Part shown: one piece after another, positions 43,430 to 52,847 of the stretch
Layout: every line of letters begins with the position of its first letter
Position numbering within the stretch: the first letter of the stretch is position 1
Assembly: GCF_902459695.1 (NCBI RefSeq)
Contig: NZ_CABPRZ010000030.1
Location: 1-64,000 of the forward strand
DNA length: 64,000 nucleotides
From: Pandoraea terrae
GTDB lineage: Bacteria; Pseudomonadota; Gammaproteobacteria; Burkholderiales; Burkholderiaceae
Reading direction: 5' to 3'
Made by a program: the position numbers and the translations under genes
The notes under the pieces: generated by a model
Seen by the model: the letters and a program-made list of their open reading frames with translations, nothing else
The model's database searches: none
Told to the model about the DNA's origin: nothing

Positions 43430-44614
43430 CTACACGGCCACGTGCCGCGCACGATAGGCGGCATAGTCGCGCGTGAGTTGCGCCTCGCTCAAACCATACT
43501 GCTCCAGCCGGTAGTCGTGCGATGCACGCTTTTCCCGGCCATTGCCCGCCAGCCACGATTGCATCGCCGTACGCGCCGCATCGTCGAGCGTCATGCCGGC
43601 GAACCGGTAGATCGCCTCGACCACGCCCAGGGGATTGCTGACCGTGTCCTCGAAACGGACGTCGAGGAAGCGATCGGCCGGCATGGCTGCACGCACGTCC
43701 ATCGCATGATGAATCGCCCGCGCCATGCGCGTGTTCCATTGTGCACCGACTTCGCGTGCATCGGGCGCGTCCGCGTACATCTGCCACAGGGTGTGGGCCA
43801 TGCTGGCCATCGACGGGATCGTCTTCACCGGATCTCGGTGCGTAAGCACCACCTTCGCCTTCGGGAACACCCGGAACAACAGTTCCAGCGTGTGCAAATG
43901 CTGCGGCGTCTTGAGCAGCCAGCGCTGTGCAGGCGCCACGCCGCGCTGGCGCTTTTGCCATTGCAGGAACTGCAGCATCGTCTTGAGGTATTGGTAGACC
44001 GGCGTCTGGTCCTGGCGATCCAGCCACGCGGTATAGCTCGGCACGTTGACGTACGAGTCCATCGCGCACATGAACGAGTGTTCCATGAGCATGAACTCCT
44101 CGTCCGCCAGCATCGCATCCAGCGGATGGATCGCGAGGATCTGCGGGATGAACCGGACCATCGTCTCGACTTCGCCGCGGGCCAGCCCGATGCGGCGCGC
44201 CGGATCGGTGACCGCCTCGTCCGGCAGCGGCGCGGGGTAGCGCGTCTCCCACCACGCCGCCGAGTGGAAACGCGGATCGACCGCCAGCGTGCGTTGCAGC
44301 AGCGTCGTACCGGTACGCGGCAGGCCGACGATCACGAGCGGATCGTCGATCGTCTGCGCCTTGATCTCCGGATACCGGCGGCAGTAGTCCTCGATCACCA
44401 GGCGGTTGACCAATTGCGCGACGATTTTTTCGTCGAGCATGGCCGCACCCTGGGCGTTCAGGTTGGCTTCGTTCGTCAGCGACGCGAACAGCACGGTCAG
44501 CGCTTCGCGCACCGGGCCGTCGCCGAAATCGTCAAGACCGCCGGCGCGTTCGCTGGCACGCGCGAGTACCCGGTCGACGTCCGCCGGCAGGAAGGTCACG
44601 GGATTGCCGTTCAT
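43430..44614 (-). CDS. PAPS-dependent sulfotransferase
   Basis: The 394-residue protein has the 5'-phosphosulfate loop GLPRTGTTLLQ at residues 97-107 and a downstream segment VVLTHRDPVKTIPS that fits the 3'-phosphate-binding motif of the sulfotransferase family. It would move sulfate from PAPS to an alcohol or phenol. Its ATG overlaps the DUF1214 stop (ATGA at 44611-44614), so the two are translated together. CysD and CysNC, which make PAPS, are encoded divergently about 1.4 kb away. The acceptor is unknown; the DUF1214, SRPBCC and SDR neighbours suggest a lipid-, steroid- or polyketide-like molecule. Confidence 0.88.
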   Translation of the reverse strand: MNGNPVTFLPADVDRVLARASERAGGLDDFGDGPVREALTVLFASLTNEANLNAQGAAMLDEKIVAQLVNRLVIEDYCRRYPEIKAQTIDDPLVIVGLPRTGTTLLQRTLAVDPRFHSAAWWETRYPAPLPDEAVTDPARRIGLARGEVETMVRFIPQILAIHPLDAMLADEEFMLMEHSFMCAMDSYVNVPSYTAWLDRQDQTPVYQYLKTMLQFLQWQKRQRGVAPAQRWLLKTPQHLHTLELLFRVFPKAKVVLTHRDPVKTIPSMASMAHTLWQMYADAPDAREVGAQWNTRMARAIHHAMDVRAAMPADRFLDVRFEDTVSNPLGVVEAIYRFAGMTLDDAARTAMQSWLAGNGREKRASHDYRLEQYGLSEAQLTRDYAAYRARHVAV

Positions 44615-45720
44615 TGCGCACCTCCCAGCGAAGCGATTTTCACCACTTGCGTGACCGGATGCACCGGCTCGGCGGCGCCGACCCAGCGCAGGCACATGGT
44701 GCCGTTGCGGTGCCCCGCCGTCTGCAGCCAGTTGGGACGGCCGGGATCGCGAGCGCTCAGGATCAGCGTCACGCCGCCGTTGGCATCGTAATGGGCTGCG
44801 TGCTTGTTCACGCAGATCGTGTGATGACGATAGTCGAGCGATTCCATCCAGTAGTTATTGATCTGCAGGTTCCAGAAGTCGCACGCCGGCACTTTCGGCA
44901 CATGGATGACGAGCGCTTCGTCCTCCTCCAGCGACCAGTACGAGTGATAGTAGAAGATGTTCGGATCGCCCCCGGCGGCCTGGCAGACCGCCTGATCGGC
45001 CGGCGGCAGCTGGTTGGGATGGACGAGATAGCCTTGCGCCCAATCGGCGAAGATGCGTGCGGTGTGCTCGACGAACGCCGACGCGCGCGTCAACCCGGTA
45101 TTGAGCGCGACAGGGTCGAGCGCAGGCGGTTGCTCCGTTGCGCCGATCCGTTCGATGCGAAGCTGCGCCGGCTTTTCCGTCTTGCGATCCAGGAAGGTCT
45201 GACGGACCACGAGCGCGTTGGTGCCCGGCTCCATGCGCAGCCAGTTCCCTTCGTGCGGCGTCTCGCTCAACACGATCTCGAAGCTGCCGTCCGGGGAGAT
45301 CGCCAGGCCGTTGGCGTCGATGAAGCCGGTTTGCGTCATCTTGCCGTCGGTTTCGTATCCGCCCTTCTGCGTGCCGAAACTCAGATAAGCGACGCTGCCG
45401 CGTTGTCCGGTGATGCGATACGCGTTACGGCCGTTCAGGCGCGCGTATTGGTAGAGGTTGTCCGGATTGTCTGCACCGATCTTGGCCGTTTCGTGCGACG
45501 GCGCGAAGAAGCCCGGAAAGTCGGGGTCGGCGAACTCGACGTGCATCTCCAGCGCGATCCGCAGCAGCCGGCTCAGGTAGCGATAGCCTTCGGCGCGCGT
45601 CACCTCGTCGGTGGGCGCTTCGCTGCGCAGGATCTGCTGACCGGCCCGCTTGAGCGTGTCGCAGAAGTCGGACCACGTTTGACCGGAAAGCAGTGCTTCC
45701 CGGGCTGCTTGAGTGTCCAT
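44611..45720 (-). CDS. DUF1214-domain protein
   Basis: From the ATG at 45720 the product has 369 residues. The C-terminal half contains the DUF1214 signature: PKVPACDFWNLQINNYWMES near the middle and a closing segment with NWLQTAGHRNGTMCLRW. The N-terminal part (about 40-190) resembles the associated DUF1254-like beta region. The function of this family is not established, although members recur next to sulfotransferases and in lipid or steroid loci. It is the first gene of the leftward unit and faces cysD across a 256-base spacer that must contain both promoters. The chosen start has GGAG nine bases upstream, and the longer frame is arginine/glycine rich. Confidence 0.85.
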   Translation of the reverse strand: MDTQAAREALLSGQTWSDFCDTLKRAGQQILRSEAPTDEVTRAEGYRYLSRLLRIALEMHVEFADPDFPGFFAPSHETAKIGADNPDNLYQYARLNGRNAYRITGQRGSVAYLSFGTQKGGYETDGKMTQTGFIDANGLAISPDGSFEIVLSETPHEGNWLRMEPGTNALVVRQTFLDRKTEKPAQLRIERIGATEQPPALDPVALNTGLTRASAFVEHTARIFADWAQGYLVHPNQLPPADQAVCQAAGGDPNIFYYHSYWSLEEDEALVIHVPKVPACDFWNLQINNYWMESLDYRHHTICVNKHAAHYDANGGVTLILSARDPGRPNWLQTAGHRNGTMCLRWVGAAEPVHPVTQVVKIASLGGAQ

Positions 45721-45976
45721 TCGCCATCTCCGTCTTGTCGTTGGGAAACCCACGATACCTTGACGCCCGCCGCGCCGGCTTCGTCCAACCGGATGAGGCA
45801 TTCCTCCCCCCGGCAAAGGCCCCCGCGCGCCGTGCCACACACCGCGTTGCCTTGTCCCGCGGCGATCTCATCCGGTCAGACGAAGCGGGCCATCGGCAGG
45901 TTTCAGTAACGTCCACTCCATGCCCTAAAGCGTGCCGCACTGTCGCGGGACGCGGCAATCTACAAGGAGACGTTCA

Positions 45977-46873
45977 ATGTTGACGCACCTGGAGCGATTG
46001 GAGGCGGAAAGCATCCACATCATTCGCGAGGTGGTGGCGGAATGCGAGAACCCGGTCATGCTGTACTCGATCGGCAAGGATAGCGCGGTCATGCTGCATC
46101 TGGCGATGAAGGCGTTCTATCCGGCCAAGCCTCCGTTTTCCCTGCTGCACGTGGACACCACGTGGAAATTCCGCGAGATGATCGCGTTTCGCGACGAAAC
46201 CGTGGCGCGGCTCGGCCTGAATCTGATCACCCATATCAATCCCGACGGCATTGAGCAAGGCATCAACCCGTTCACCCACGGCTCGGCAGTACACACCGAC
46301 GTCTGGAAGACCCAGGGTCTGAAGCAGGCGCTCGATCTGCATGGTTTCGACGCCGCGTTTGGCGGCGCGCGCCGCGACGAGGAAAAATCGCGCGCCAAGG
46401 AACGTATCTTCTCGATGCGCTCCGAGCAGCACCGCTGGGACCCGAAGATGCAGCGCCCGGAACTGTGGCGCCTGTATAACGCGCGCAAACGCAAAGGCGA
46501 AAGCGTGCGCGTGTTCCCGATCTCGAACTGGACCGAGCTGGACATCTGGCAATACATCTATCTGAACAAGATCCCCATCGTGCCGCTGTACTTCGCCAAG
46601 CCGCGCCCGGTGGTGGAGCGCGACGGCACGCTCATCATGGTCGACGACGACCGTCTGCCGCTGCGCGACGGAGAAGTGCCGATGCAGAAATCCGTGCGCT
46701 TTCGCACGCTTGGCTGCTACCCGCTCACGGGCGCGATCGAAAGCGAAGCCGCAACATTGCCGGAAATCATCCGCGAAATGCTGCTCGCGAAAACGTCGGA
46801 GCGCCAGGGACGGCTGATCGACAGCGATTCGGCCGGTTCAATGGAAAAGAAGAAACAGGAGGGGTATTTCTGA
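45977..46873 (+). CDS. cysD: Sulfate adenylyltransferase subunit 2 (CysD)
   Basis: The 298-residue protein is the catalytic ATP-pyrophosphatase subunit of ATP sulfurylase, which makes adenosine 5'-phosphosulfate from ATP and sulfate. The PP-loop [11 protein letters not shown] is at residues 27-37, and [16 protein letters not shown] and [16 protein letters not shown] are characteristic family blocks. The ATG at 45977 lies eight bases after AAGGAGA. Its stop overlaps the start of cysNC by one base (TGATG), so a stoichiometric complex is made. Its place beside a sulfotransferase rather than among sulfite-reduction genes suggests a role in PAPS supply. Confidence 0.96.
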   Translation: MLTHLERLEAESIHIIREVVAECENPVMLYSIGKDSAVMLHLAMKAFYPAKPPFSLLHVDTTWKFREMIAFRDETVARLGLNLITHINPDGIEQGINPFTHGSAVHTDVWKTQGLKQALDLHGFDAAFGGARRDEEKSRAKERIFSMRSEQHRWDPKMQRPELWRLYNARKRKGESVRVFPISNWTELDIWQYIYLNKIPIVPLYFAKPRPVVERDGTLIMVDDDRLPLRDGEVPMQKSVRFRTLGCYPLTGAIESEAATLPEIIREMLLAKTSERQGRLIDSDSAGSMEKKKQEGYF

Positions 46874-48768
46874 TGCATCACGACCAACTCACCGCCAGCG
46901 ACGACATCGAACAATATCTGTCGGCGCACCACACCAAGGGTCTGCTGCGTTTCATCACGTGCGGCAGTGTCGACGACGGCAAGAGCACGCTGATCGGCCG
47001 CCTCCTCTACGAATCGAAGATGCTGTTCGAGGACCAGCTGAGCCAGCTTGAAGCCGATTCGAAAAAAGTCGGCACGCAAGGCGGCGATCTCGATTTCGCC
47101 CTGCTGGTCGACGGACTGTCCGCCGAGCGTGAGCAAGGCATCACCATCGACGTCGCGTATCGCTTCTTCTCGACCGAAAAGCGCAAATTCATCGTCGCCG
47201 ACACGCCCGGCCACGAGCAGTACACGCGCAACATGGTGACCGGCGCGTCCACGGCGGACGTCGCCATCATTCTCATCGACGCGCGCCGGGGCGTGCTCAC
47301 GCAAACGCGGCGCCATAGCTATCTGGTCTCGCTGATCGGGATTCGTCACGTCGTCGTGGCCATCAACAAGCTCGACATGGTCGACTACTCGGAGGACGTT
47401 TTCCGGCGCATCGAGGCAGAGTACCGCGCGTTCGCCACGCAAATCGGGCTCGATGACGTCACCTGCATCCCCATGTCGGCATTGCGCGGCGACAATATCA
47501 TCGAGGCGAGCCCGAACACGCGCTGGTACGACGGCCCGACGTTGATGGGCTATCTGGAGAACGTGCCGGTCGATGGCGACATTGCGCGCCGCGCGCCATT
47601 CCGGCTGCCGGTGCAGTGGGTCAACCGTCCGCATCTGGATTTCCGCGGCTATGCCGGCAATATCGTCGCGGGCGACATCCGCCAGGGCGACCGCATTCGC
47701 GTGCTGCCCTCGGGCAAGGAAAGCCGTGTGGCGTCGATCATCACCACCGACGGGGAACGCGACACCGCCGTCTGTGGACAAGCGGTCACACTCACGCTCG
47801 ACGACGAAATCGACATCAGCCGCGGCGACGTGATCGCCCGCGCCGACGCGCCGCCGGCCGTGGCCGACCAGTTCGAGGTCACCGTCGTCTGGATGAGCGA
47901 ACAGCCGATGCTGCCCAGCCGGACCTATCTGCTCAAGGTTGGCGCGCGCACCGTGGGCGGCGCCAGTGCGACGCTCAAGTACAAGGTCAACGTCAATACC
48001 CTGGAGCATCTGGCCGGCAAGACGCTCGAGCTCAACGAAATCGGCGTGTGCAATCTCAGCCTCGACCAGCCGATCGCGTTCGATCCGTACCAGGAAAATC
48101 GCGACATGGGCGGGTTCATCATCATCGACCGGCTGACGAACAGCACGGTCGGCGCCGGCATGATCCATTTCGCGCTGCGACGTTCGCAGAATGTGCATTG
48201 GCAGGCGGTCGACGTGGACCGCACCGCGCGGGCCGCGCTCAACGGGCAGACGCCGCGCATCGTCTGGTTCACCGGACTGTCCGGCGCCGGCAAGTCGACC
48301 ATCGCGAATCTGGTCGAGCGCAAGCTGCACGCGCTGCACAAGCACACGTATCTGCTCGATGGCGACAATGTACGGCACGGGCTGAATCGGGACCTGGGCT
48401 TCGCCGATGCCGACCGTGTCGAGAACATCCGGCGCGTGGCGGAAGTGTCGCGGTTGATGCTCGACGCCGGGCTGATCGTCCTGGTGTCGTTCATCTCGCC
48501 GTTCCGTGCGGAGCGCGCCATGGCCCGCAGTCTCGTGCAGCCGGGCGAGTTCGTCGAAGTGTTTATCGATACGCCGCTCGAAGTTGCCGAAGGACGCGAC
48601 CCCAAGGGGCTGTACAAAAAGGCGCGGCAAGGCCAGTTGAAGCATTTCACCGGGCTGGATTCGCCGTACGAGCGCCCGGAGCAGCCGGAACTGCACATCG
48701 ACACGACGCAGGTGTCGCCCGAGGCTGCGGCTGACCAGATCGTTGCGTGGCTGGTCGAGCGCGGTTGA
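46873..48768 (+). CDS. cysNC: Bifunctional CysN/CysC: sulfate adenylyltransferase GTPase and APS kinase
   Basis: The 631-residue fusion has an EF-Tu-like GTPase with G1 GSVDDGKST at residues 31-39, [12 protein letters not shown] in the switch region and NKLD. Beta-barrel domains follow to about residue 440. The C-terminal 170 residues are an APS kinase with P-loop GLSGAGKST near 468-476 and the family stretch [15 protein letters not shown]. It therefore both drives APS synthesis and phosphorylates APS to PAPS. A CysNC fusion is typical of loci that feed sulfotransferases, such as nodulation-factor or lipid sulfation sets, although it can serve assimilation too. All nucleotide-binding motifs are intact. 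Confidence 0.96.
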   Translation: MHHDQLTASDDIEQYLSAHHTKGLLRFITCGSVDDGKSTLIGRLLYESKMLFEDQLSQLEADSKKVGTQGGDLDFALLVDGLSAEREQGITIDVAYRFFSTEKRKFIVADTPGHEQYTRNMVTGASTADVAIILIDARRGVLTQTRRHSYLVSLIGIRHVVVAINKLDMVDYSEDVFRRIEAEYRAFATQIGLDDVTCIPMSALRGDNIIEASPNTRWYDGPTLMGYLENVPVDGDIARRAPFRLPVQWVNRPHLDFRGYAGNIVAGDIRQGDRIRVLPSGKESRVASIITTDGERDTAVCGQAVTLTLDDEIDISRGDVIARADAPPAVADQFEVTVVWMSEQPMLPSRTYLLKVGARTVGGASATLKYKVNVNTLEHLAGKTLELNEIGVCNLSLDQPIAFDPYQENRDMGGFIIIDRLTNSTVGAGMIHFALRRSQNVHWQAVDVDRTARAALNGQTPRIVWFTGLSGAGKSTIANLVERKLHALHKHTYLLDGDNVRHGLNRDLGFADADRVENIRRVAEVSRLMLDAGLIVLVSFISPFRAERAMARSLVQPGEFVEVFIDTPLEVAEGRDPKGLYKKARQGQLKHFTGLDSPYERPEQPELHIDTTQVSPEAAADQIVAWLVERG

Positions 48769-48776
48769 TGTACCGG

Positions 48777-48803
48777 CTGGCCCGCACGCACCCCGCGGGC
48801 CAG
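48777..48803 (+). terminator. Candidate terminator hairpin after cysNC
   Basis: CTGGCCCGC and GCGGGCCAG form a 9-bp stem with a nine-base loop, eight bases after the stop. No T-run follows, so termination may be inefficient or Rho-assisted. Confidence 0.5.
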
Positions 48804-48921
48804 TCTGCACCGGTTCGCCGGGGCCCTAGACAAAACGGACGATGCGCGCGGGTCGCGCGACGCCCATGATCCGACGACGGATTCACGAGAATCGGCGTGC
48901 TTTTTCCGGGAGACGGTCATC

Positions 48922-50121
48922 ATGACGCGCGCGACCCCATACCAGGCAGGATGCGATACCGGCGATGCGGGAGCGCCCTTCGCGCTGTCCGGCTTGTCGG
49001 CTGCCGACGTCAGCGGCTTGCTGAAACACGTCTATCGCGGCCCGACGGAGTCCACGCCGTGGGCCAGTCTGCTCGAATGGCTGCGCGAGCGCTTCGATGC
49101 GACCTTCGCAACGCTCGTGCTGCGCAATCCCGCGAGCGAACACGCCGGCCTGATCGTCAACGCCTCCGTCTATGGGGCGTTGTTGCCCGGCGAGCCGTCG
49201 TACAGCGAGACCTACTATGCGATGTGTCCGTTCACCGAACTGCCGGCCGGCCAGACGATCACGGGCGACGAAATGTTCGGCGAGGCCGCCTGGTCCACGC
49301 ACGAGTTCTACCTGGAGTACATGAAACCGCTCGATCTGCGGTACGTCCTGGCGTCCGCGCTGCGGACCGACACAGGGGTGGAATGTACCCTGTTCGTCAC
49401 GCGCGGGCACCGCAGCCAGGATTTCGGCGCGGCAGACAAGGCATTGATCGCCGTGCTGTCGCCGCATCTGCAGCAGGCCGTCGCGCTGTACAACACGCTC
49501 GACGAACTCGAGGCCGAGCGGATCCTCTATGCCGGCACCATCGACCGGATGCGCGTCGGCACCGCGATCCTCGATGAATCCGGCAGGGTCATCAAGCGCA
49601 ATCTCGCAGCGGACCGGCTGCTCGCTGCCGCCGACGGCGTCTATCTGAGCCAGGGTGCCCTGCATGCGCATTGCCCGATAGAGCATCGAAAATTCCAGAA
49701 ACTGGTCGACGCGGCGCTCGAAGCGCGGCTGCACGCCACCACGCCGCGCATGGAGGTGACGACGTTGTCGCGCCCCGGCGGCACCGCCCCGCTGAGTGTG
49801 CTGATCCGTTCGATTCCCCGCACCTACGACGCACGCGAGCGCTTGCGGCGGCCCGCGCTCGCCGTGTTCATTCGCGATCCCGTCGGATCGCCCGAAGCGT
49901 CGCGCGAGACGCTGCGCAAACTGTTCCATCTCACGCCGAACGAAACCGAACTTGCCCTGTTGCTCGTCGACGGGCTGACCCTCGATGAAGCCGCCGAAGC
50001 GCTCGGCGTTGCGAAGAACACGGCACGCACGCACTTGCGCGGCGTTTTCGCCAAAACGGGCGCAACCCGTCAGGCCGTGCTGGTGAAGATGCTTCTCAAT
50101 AGCGTCGTCGGCATGGTCTGA
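48922..50121 (+). CDS. LuxR-family (HTH) transcriptional regulator
   Basis: The 399-residue protein ends in a GerE/LuxR helix-turn-helix: HLTPNETELALLLVDGLTLD, then AAEALGVAKNTARTHLRGVF, about residues 330-385. The N-terminal 300 residues are GAF/PAS-like without an identifiable ligand-binding signature; no autoinducer-domain WYDP pattern and no receiver aspartate are visible. The start at 48922 is supported by a GGGAGACGG site. It lies after cysNC in the same orientation but with a 153-base gap and a hairpin, so it is probably transcribed alone. It may regulate the sulfation genes or the neighbours to its right; this is only position-based. Confidence 0.85.
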   Translation: MTRATPYQAGCDTGDAGAPFALSGLSAADVSGLLKHVYRGPTESTPWASLLEWLRERFDATFATLVLRNPASEHAGLIVNASVYGALLPGEPSYSETYYAMCPFTELPAGQTITGDEMFGEAAWSTHEFYLEYMKPLDLRYVLASALRTDTGVECTLFVTRGHRSQDFGAADKALIAVLSPHLQQAVALYNTLDELEAERILYAGTIDRMRVGTAILDESGRVIKRNLAADRLLAAADGVYLSQGALHAHCPIEHRKFQKLVDAALEARLHATTPRMEVTTLSRPGGTAPLSVLIRSIPRTYDARERLRRPALAVFIRDPVGSPEASRETLRKLFHLTPNETELALLLVDGLTLDEAAEALGVAKNTARTHLRGVFAKTGATRQAVLVKMLLNSVVGMV

Positions 50122-50143
50122 TCGCGCCGCGCGATGCGTTGAA

Positions 50144-50452
50144 CTACGCTGCCCCGGGCCCCCGGGGCGTGTCGTCCGGGACTTGCCGCCATCCGAGCGA
50201 ACGGTACTTGTTCTCGATCAACAGATGAATCAGCACGCCGTAGATCGCACAGGTGGCCGGCACGGAAAAAATGAGCCACTCGCTGCCGCCGACGACGCCC
50301 GGCAGCAGCGCCATGCATAGCCAGATGACGGCATGGCTTCGGAATCCGTTTGCCAGGAGGTACACCGGCCCCAGGAAGAACGCGGCCAGACACGCGCCAA
50401 TGCTGATTTCCTCGATGTGACCGTGAATCGGATCCCTAAATTTCACCCCCAT
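50144..50452 (-). CDS. Small integral membrane protein
   Basis: From the ATG at 50452, preceded by GGAGGAGCC, the product has 102 residues. There are three hydrophobic segments (about 17-35, 38-60 and 62-80), a charged N-terminus (MGVKFRDPIHGHIEE) and a charged C-terminus. It resembles small DUF-type bacterial membrane proteins, but I cannot assign a family. It converges with the LuxR-type gene, with 22 bases between stops. Confidence 0.7.
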   Translation of the reverse strand: MGVKFRDPIHGHIEEISIGACLAAFFLGPVYLLANGFRSHAVIWLCMALLPGVVGGSEWLIFSVPATCAIYGVLIHLLIENKYRSLGWRQVPDDTPRGPGAA

Positions 50453-50769
50453 GGCTCCTCCGAATCGGCGATGTGTGTATGCCTGCCGGAGCGTAAACAG
50501 CCCGCGTCCCCCTAAAGTCCCCGAGGCGAACCCCGCCGCGGGAGACACGTCTGAGCGATGAATGTTTTGCCAGACGAAACCGCTTGCATGGCGGCGCCCG
50601 ACGGCGTGCTGCACCGCCACATCAGCCTTTTCGGACGATCGCGGCGCCTGCCGACACGCTGCCCCGATTTATGCGACGATTTCGCCGTTGCGGGCGATGC
50701 GCCGCTAGCGGCCGCATCCGGAACCCGCGTCCCCCCGATCGTCAGTTCCATTCGTTCAGTCAGTTCATC
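50453..50769. other. Intergenic region between divergent genes
   Basis: This 317-base spacer separates the small membrane-protein gene from the DsbA-family gene and should contain both promoters. In-frame coding continues upstream of the chosen DsbA start, but the added residues are arginine- and proline-rich and have no family likeness, so the stretch is taken as non-coding. Confidence 0.5.
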
Positions 50770-51423
50770 ATGACCACTTCCCTCAAGATCGATTTCGTCT
50801 CGGACGTCGCTTGCCCCTGGTGCGCCATCGGCCTCGCCTCGCTCAAGCAAGCCATCGCGCGCCTGGGTGCCGACGTCGATGTCGACCTGCACTTCAGCCC
50901 GTTCGAGCTCAATCCGGAGATGCCGCCCGAAGGCATGCTGCTGTCCGACTATCTTTCGCGCAAATATGGTCTCTCGCCCGAACAACTCGCCCAGAATCAG
51001 GCGAACATCACGGCGCGCGCCGAATCGGTCGGTTTTCCGATGCGAATGGACCTGCGCACACACGCGTACAACACATTCGACGCGCACCGTTTGCTGCATT
51101 GGGCGTCGACGATCGGCAATGACAAGCAACAGGCGCTGAAGGAAGCCTTGTTCAAGGCGTACTTCACGGAAGGCAAGCAGACCAGCGACCCCGAGGTGCT
51201 CGTCGCTGCCGCCGCCGCCGCCGGGCTCGATCCCGCCCGCACGCGCGAGATCCTCGCGTCCGGTGAATACGCCGATCAGGTGCGCGCGCTCGAGGCGCAC
51301 TATCAAGGCCTCGGCATCCGTTCGGTACCGTCGATCATCTTCAACAACCGGCACCTGATATCCGGCGGTCAACCGGCCGACGTCTTCGAGCAAGCCATCC
51401 GCCAAATCATCGCGCAGGGCTGA
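50770..51423 (+). CDS. DsbA-family oxidoreductase (FrnE-like)
   Basis: The 217-residue thioredoxin-fold protein has the CPWC active site at residues 15-18, a helical insertion, and a cis-proline region RSVPSIIFNNRHLISGGQP. There is no signal peptide, which marks it as the cytoplasmic FrnE/2-hydroxychromene isomerase-like branch of the DsbA family. The ATG at 50770 starts directly before the first strand (MTTSLKIDFVSD). It is followed five bases later by an efflux transporter gene, so the two are likely co-transcribed. Its redox substrate is unknown. Confidence 0.9.
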   Translation: MTTSLKIDFVSDVACPWCAIGLASLKQAIARLGADVDVDLHFSPFELNPEMPPEGMLLSDYLSRKYGLSPEQLAQNQANITARAESVGFPMRMDLRTHAYNTFDAHRLLHWASTIGNDKQQALKEALFKAYFTEGKQTSDPEVLVAAAAAAGLDPARTREILASGEYADQVRALEAHYQGLGIRSVPSIIFNNRHLISGGQPADVFEQAIRQIIAQG

Positions 51424-51428
51424 CGATC

Positions 51429-52826
51429 ATGCTGCCTGTCTCCGAAACCGCTGCCGAAATCGCGTTGCCGCCGGCGCAGCCGAAGTTGGCGCCCGACGCA
51501 CCGGCCGCCGGCCGCGGCAAGGCGATGGCGGCGATCCTGCTCGCCGTGTCGCTCGCGAGTCTCGATACCGCCATCGCCAACACCGCCCTGCCGCAAATGG
51601 CGATCGACCTGCGCACGACGCCCTCGGCGTCCGTATGGATCATCAACGCCTACCAGCTCGCCATGGTCGCCACGCTGCTGCCGTTCGCCTCGCTCGGCGA
51701 GCGCGTGGGCCACAAGCGGGTGTTCATCAGTGGCATCAGTGTGTTCCTGCTCTCTTCGCTGCTGTGCGCCCTCGCGCCCTCGCTCGGCTTTCTGGCGACG
51801 GCGCGCGTGTTGCAAGGCGTCGGGGCGGCGGCGGTCATGAGCGTGAACATCGCGCTGATCCGCTTTCTCTATCCGCCCCATCGGCTGGGGCGCGGCATGG
51901 GGATGAACGCGTTGGTCGTCGGCATTTCATTCGCGATCGGCCCGACGCTGGCCTCCGTCATCCTGTCGATCGGGACGTGGCCATGGCTGTTCCTGATCAA
52001 CATTCCGACAGGCCTGCTCGCGTTGCTGCTCGGCCGGACGCATCTGCCGGCAACGCCGCGCAGCGCCCACCGGCCGGACATTGTCGCCGCGCTGCTCAAC
52101 GTGTTGACGTTTGCGTTGCTGATTTTCGCGCTGGGACAGGCCGCGCAACGAGCCGACGCGGTATCCACGTCGTTCGCATTCGCCGGCGCGGTGGTGAGTG
52201 CGCTGCTGCTGATTCGCCGCGAACGCGGTCATCGTGCGCCGATGCTGCCCGTGGACCTGTTCCGTTTGCCGATGTTCGCGCTGGCGACGGTCACCGCGAT
52301 TTGCGCGTTTGCGACGCAGGGGCTCGGGCTCGTTTCGCTGCCGTTCTATTTCGAGAACGTGCTGCACCGCAGCCCGATCGAGACCGGCTTCCTGATGACG
52401 CCATGGCCATTTTTCGTGGCCGCCGTGGCGCCGATCGCAGGACGCTTGTCGGATCGTTATCCGCCCGGTGCGCTCGGCGCGATCGGACTCGCCATGCTGT
52501 GTGCGGGCATGACGCTGCTGGCGTTGATGCCGGAACACGCCGCCGTGTGGGACATCAGTTGGCGCATGGCGCTATGCGGTCTGGGTTTCGGCTTTTTCCA
52601 GTCACCGAACCTCAAGGCGTTCATGGCGAGCGCCCCACCCGAACGCAGCGGCGGCGCGAGCGGCATGGTCGGTACGGCGCGGCTGCTCGGGCAGGCCAGT
52701 GGTGCAGCGCTTGTCGCGTTAAGCTTCGGTATCGCGGGACCGCATGGCCCGACGCTTGCGCTGGCATGGGGCGCGGCATTCGCCGGCCTGGGCTGCCTCG
52801 CCAGCGGCGCGCGGCAGTTGATTTGA
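51429..52826 (+). CDS. MFS transporter, DHA2 (14-helix) drug efflux type
   Basis: The 465-residue protein has a row of about 14 hydrophobic segments. It opens with the DHA2 motif D1-like LASLDTAIANTALPQMAID, then WIINAYQLAMVATLLPF and the motif-A-like LGERVGHKRVFISG between helices 2 and 3. A motif-C-like LQGVGAAAVMSVNIALIRF follows. EmrB/QacA-family pumps exchange protons for drugs or metabolites across the inner membrane. It lies immediately after the FrnE-like gene. There is no EmrA-type membrane-fusion gene beside it, so it probably works alone. Confidence 0.92.
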   Translation: MLPVSETAAEIALPPAQPKLAPDAPAAGRGKAMAAILLAVSLASLDTAIANTALPQMAIDLRTTPSASVWIINAYQLAMVATLLPFASLGERVGHKRVFISGISVFLLSSLLCALAPSLGFLATARVLQGVGAAAVMSVNIALIRFLYPPHRLGRGMGMNALVVGISFAIGPTLASVILSIGTWPWLFLINIPTGLLALLLGRTHLPATPRSAHRPDIVAALLNVLTFALLIFALGQAAQRADAVSTSFAFAGAVVSALLLIRRERGHRAPMLPVDLFRLPMFALATVTAICAFATQGLGLVSLPFYFENVLHRSPIETGFLMTPWPFFVAAVAPIAGRLSDRYPPGALGAIGLAMLCAGMTLLALMPEHAAVWDISWRMALCGLGFGFFQSPNLKAFMASAPPERSGGASGMVGTARLLGQASGAALVALSFGIAGPHGPTLALAWGAAFAGLGCLASGARQLI

Positions 52827-52847
52827 ACGGATTCGATCGTCACTGCA

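Noticed and set aside
43442-44791. A 449-codon plus-strand frame over the sulfotransferase
   Set aside because: Antisense of a gene with the PAPS-binding motif; Arg/His-rich shadow frame.
46717-48810. A 697-codon minus-strand frame over cysNC
   Set aside because: It is the antisense of CysNC, has His/Asp/Arg-rich low-complexity composition, and resembles no family.
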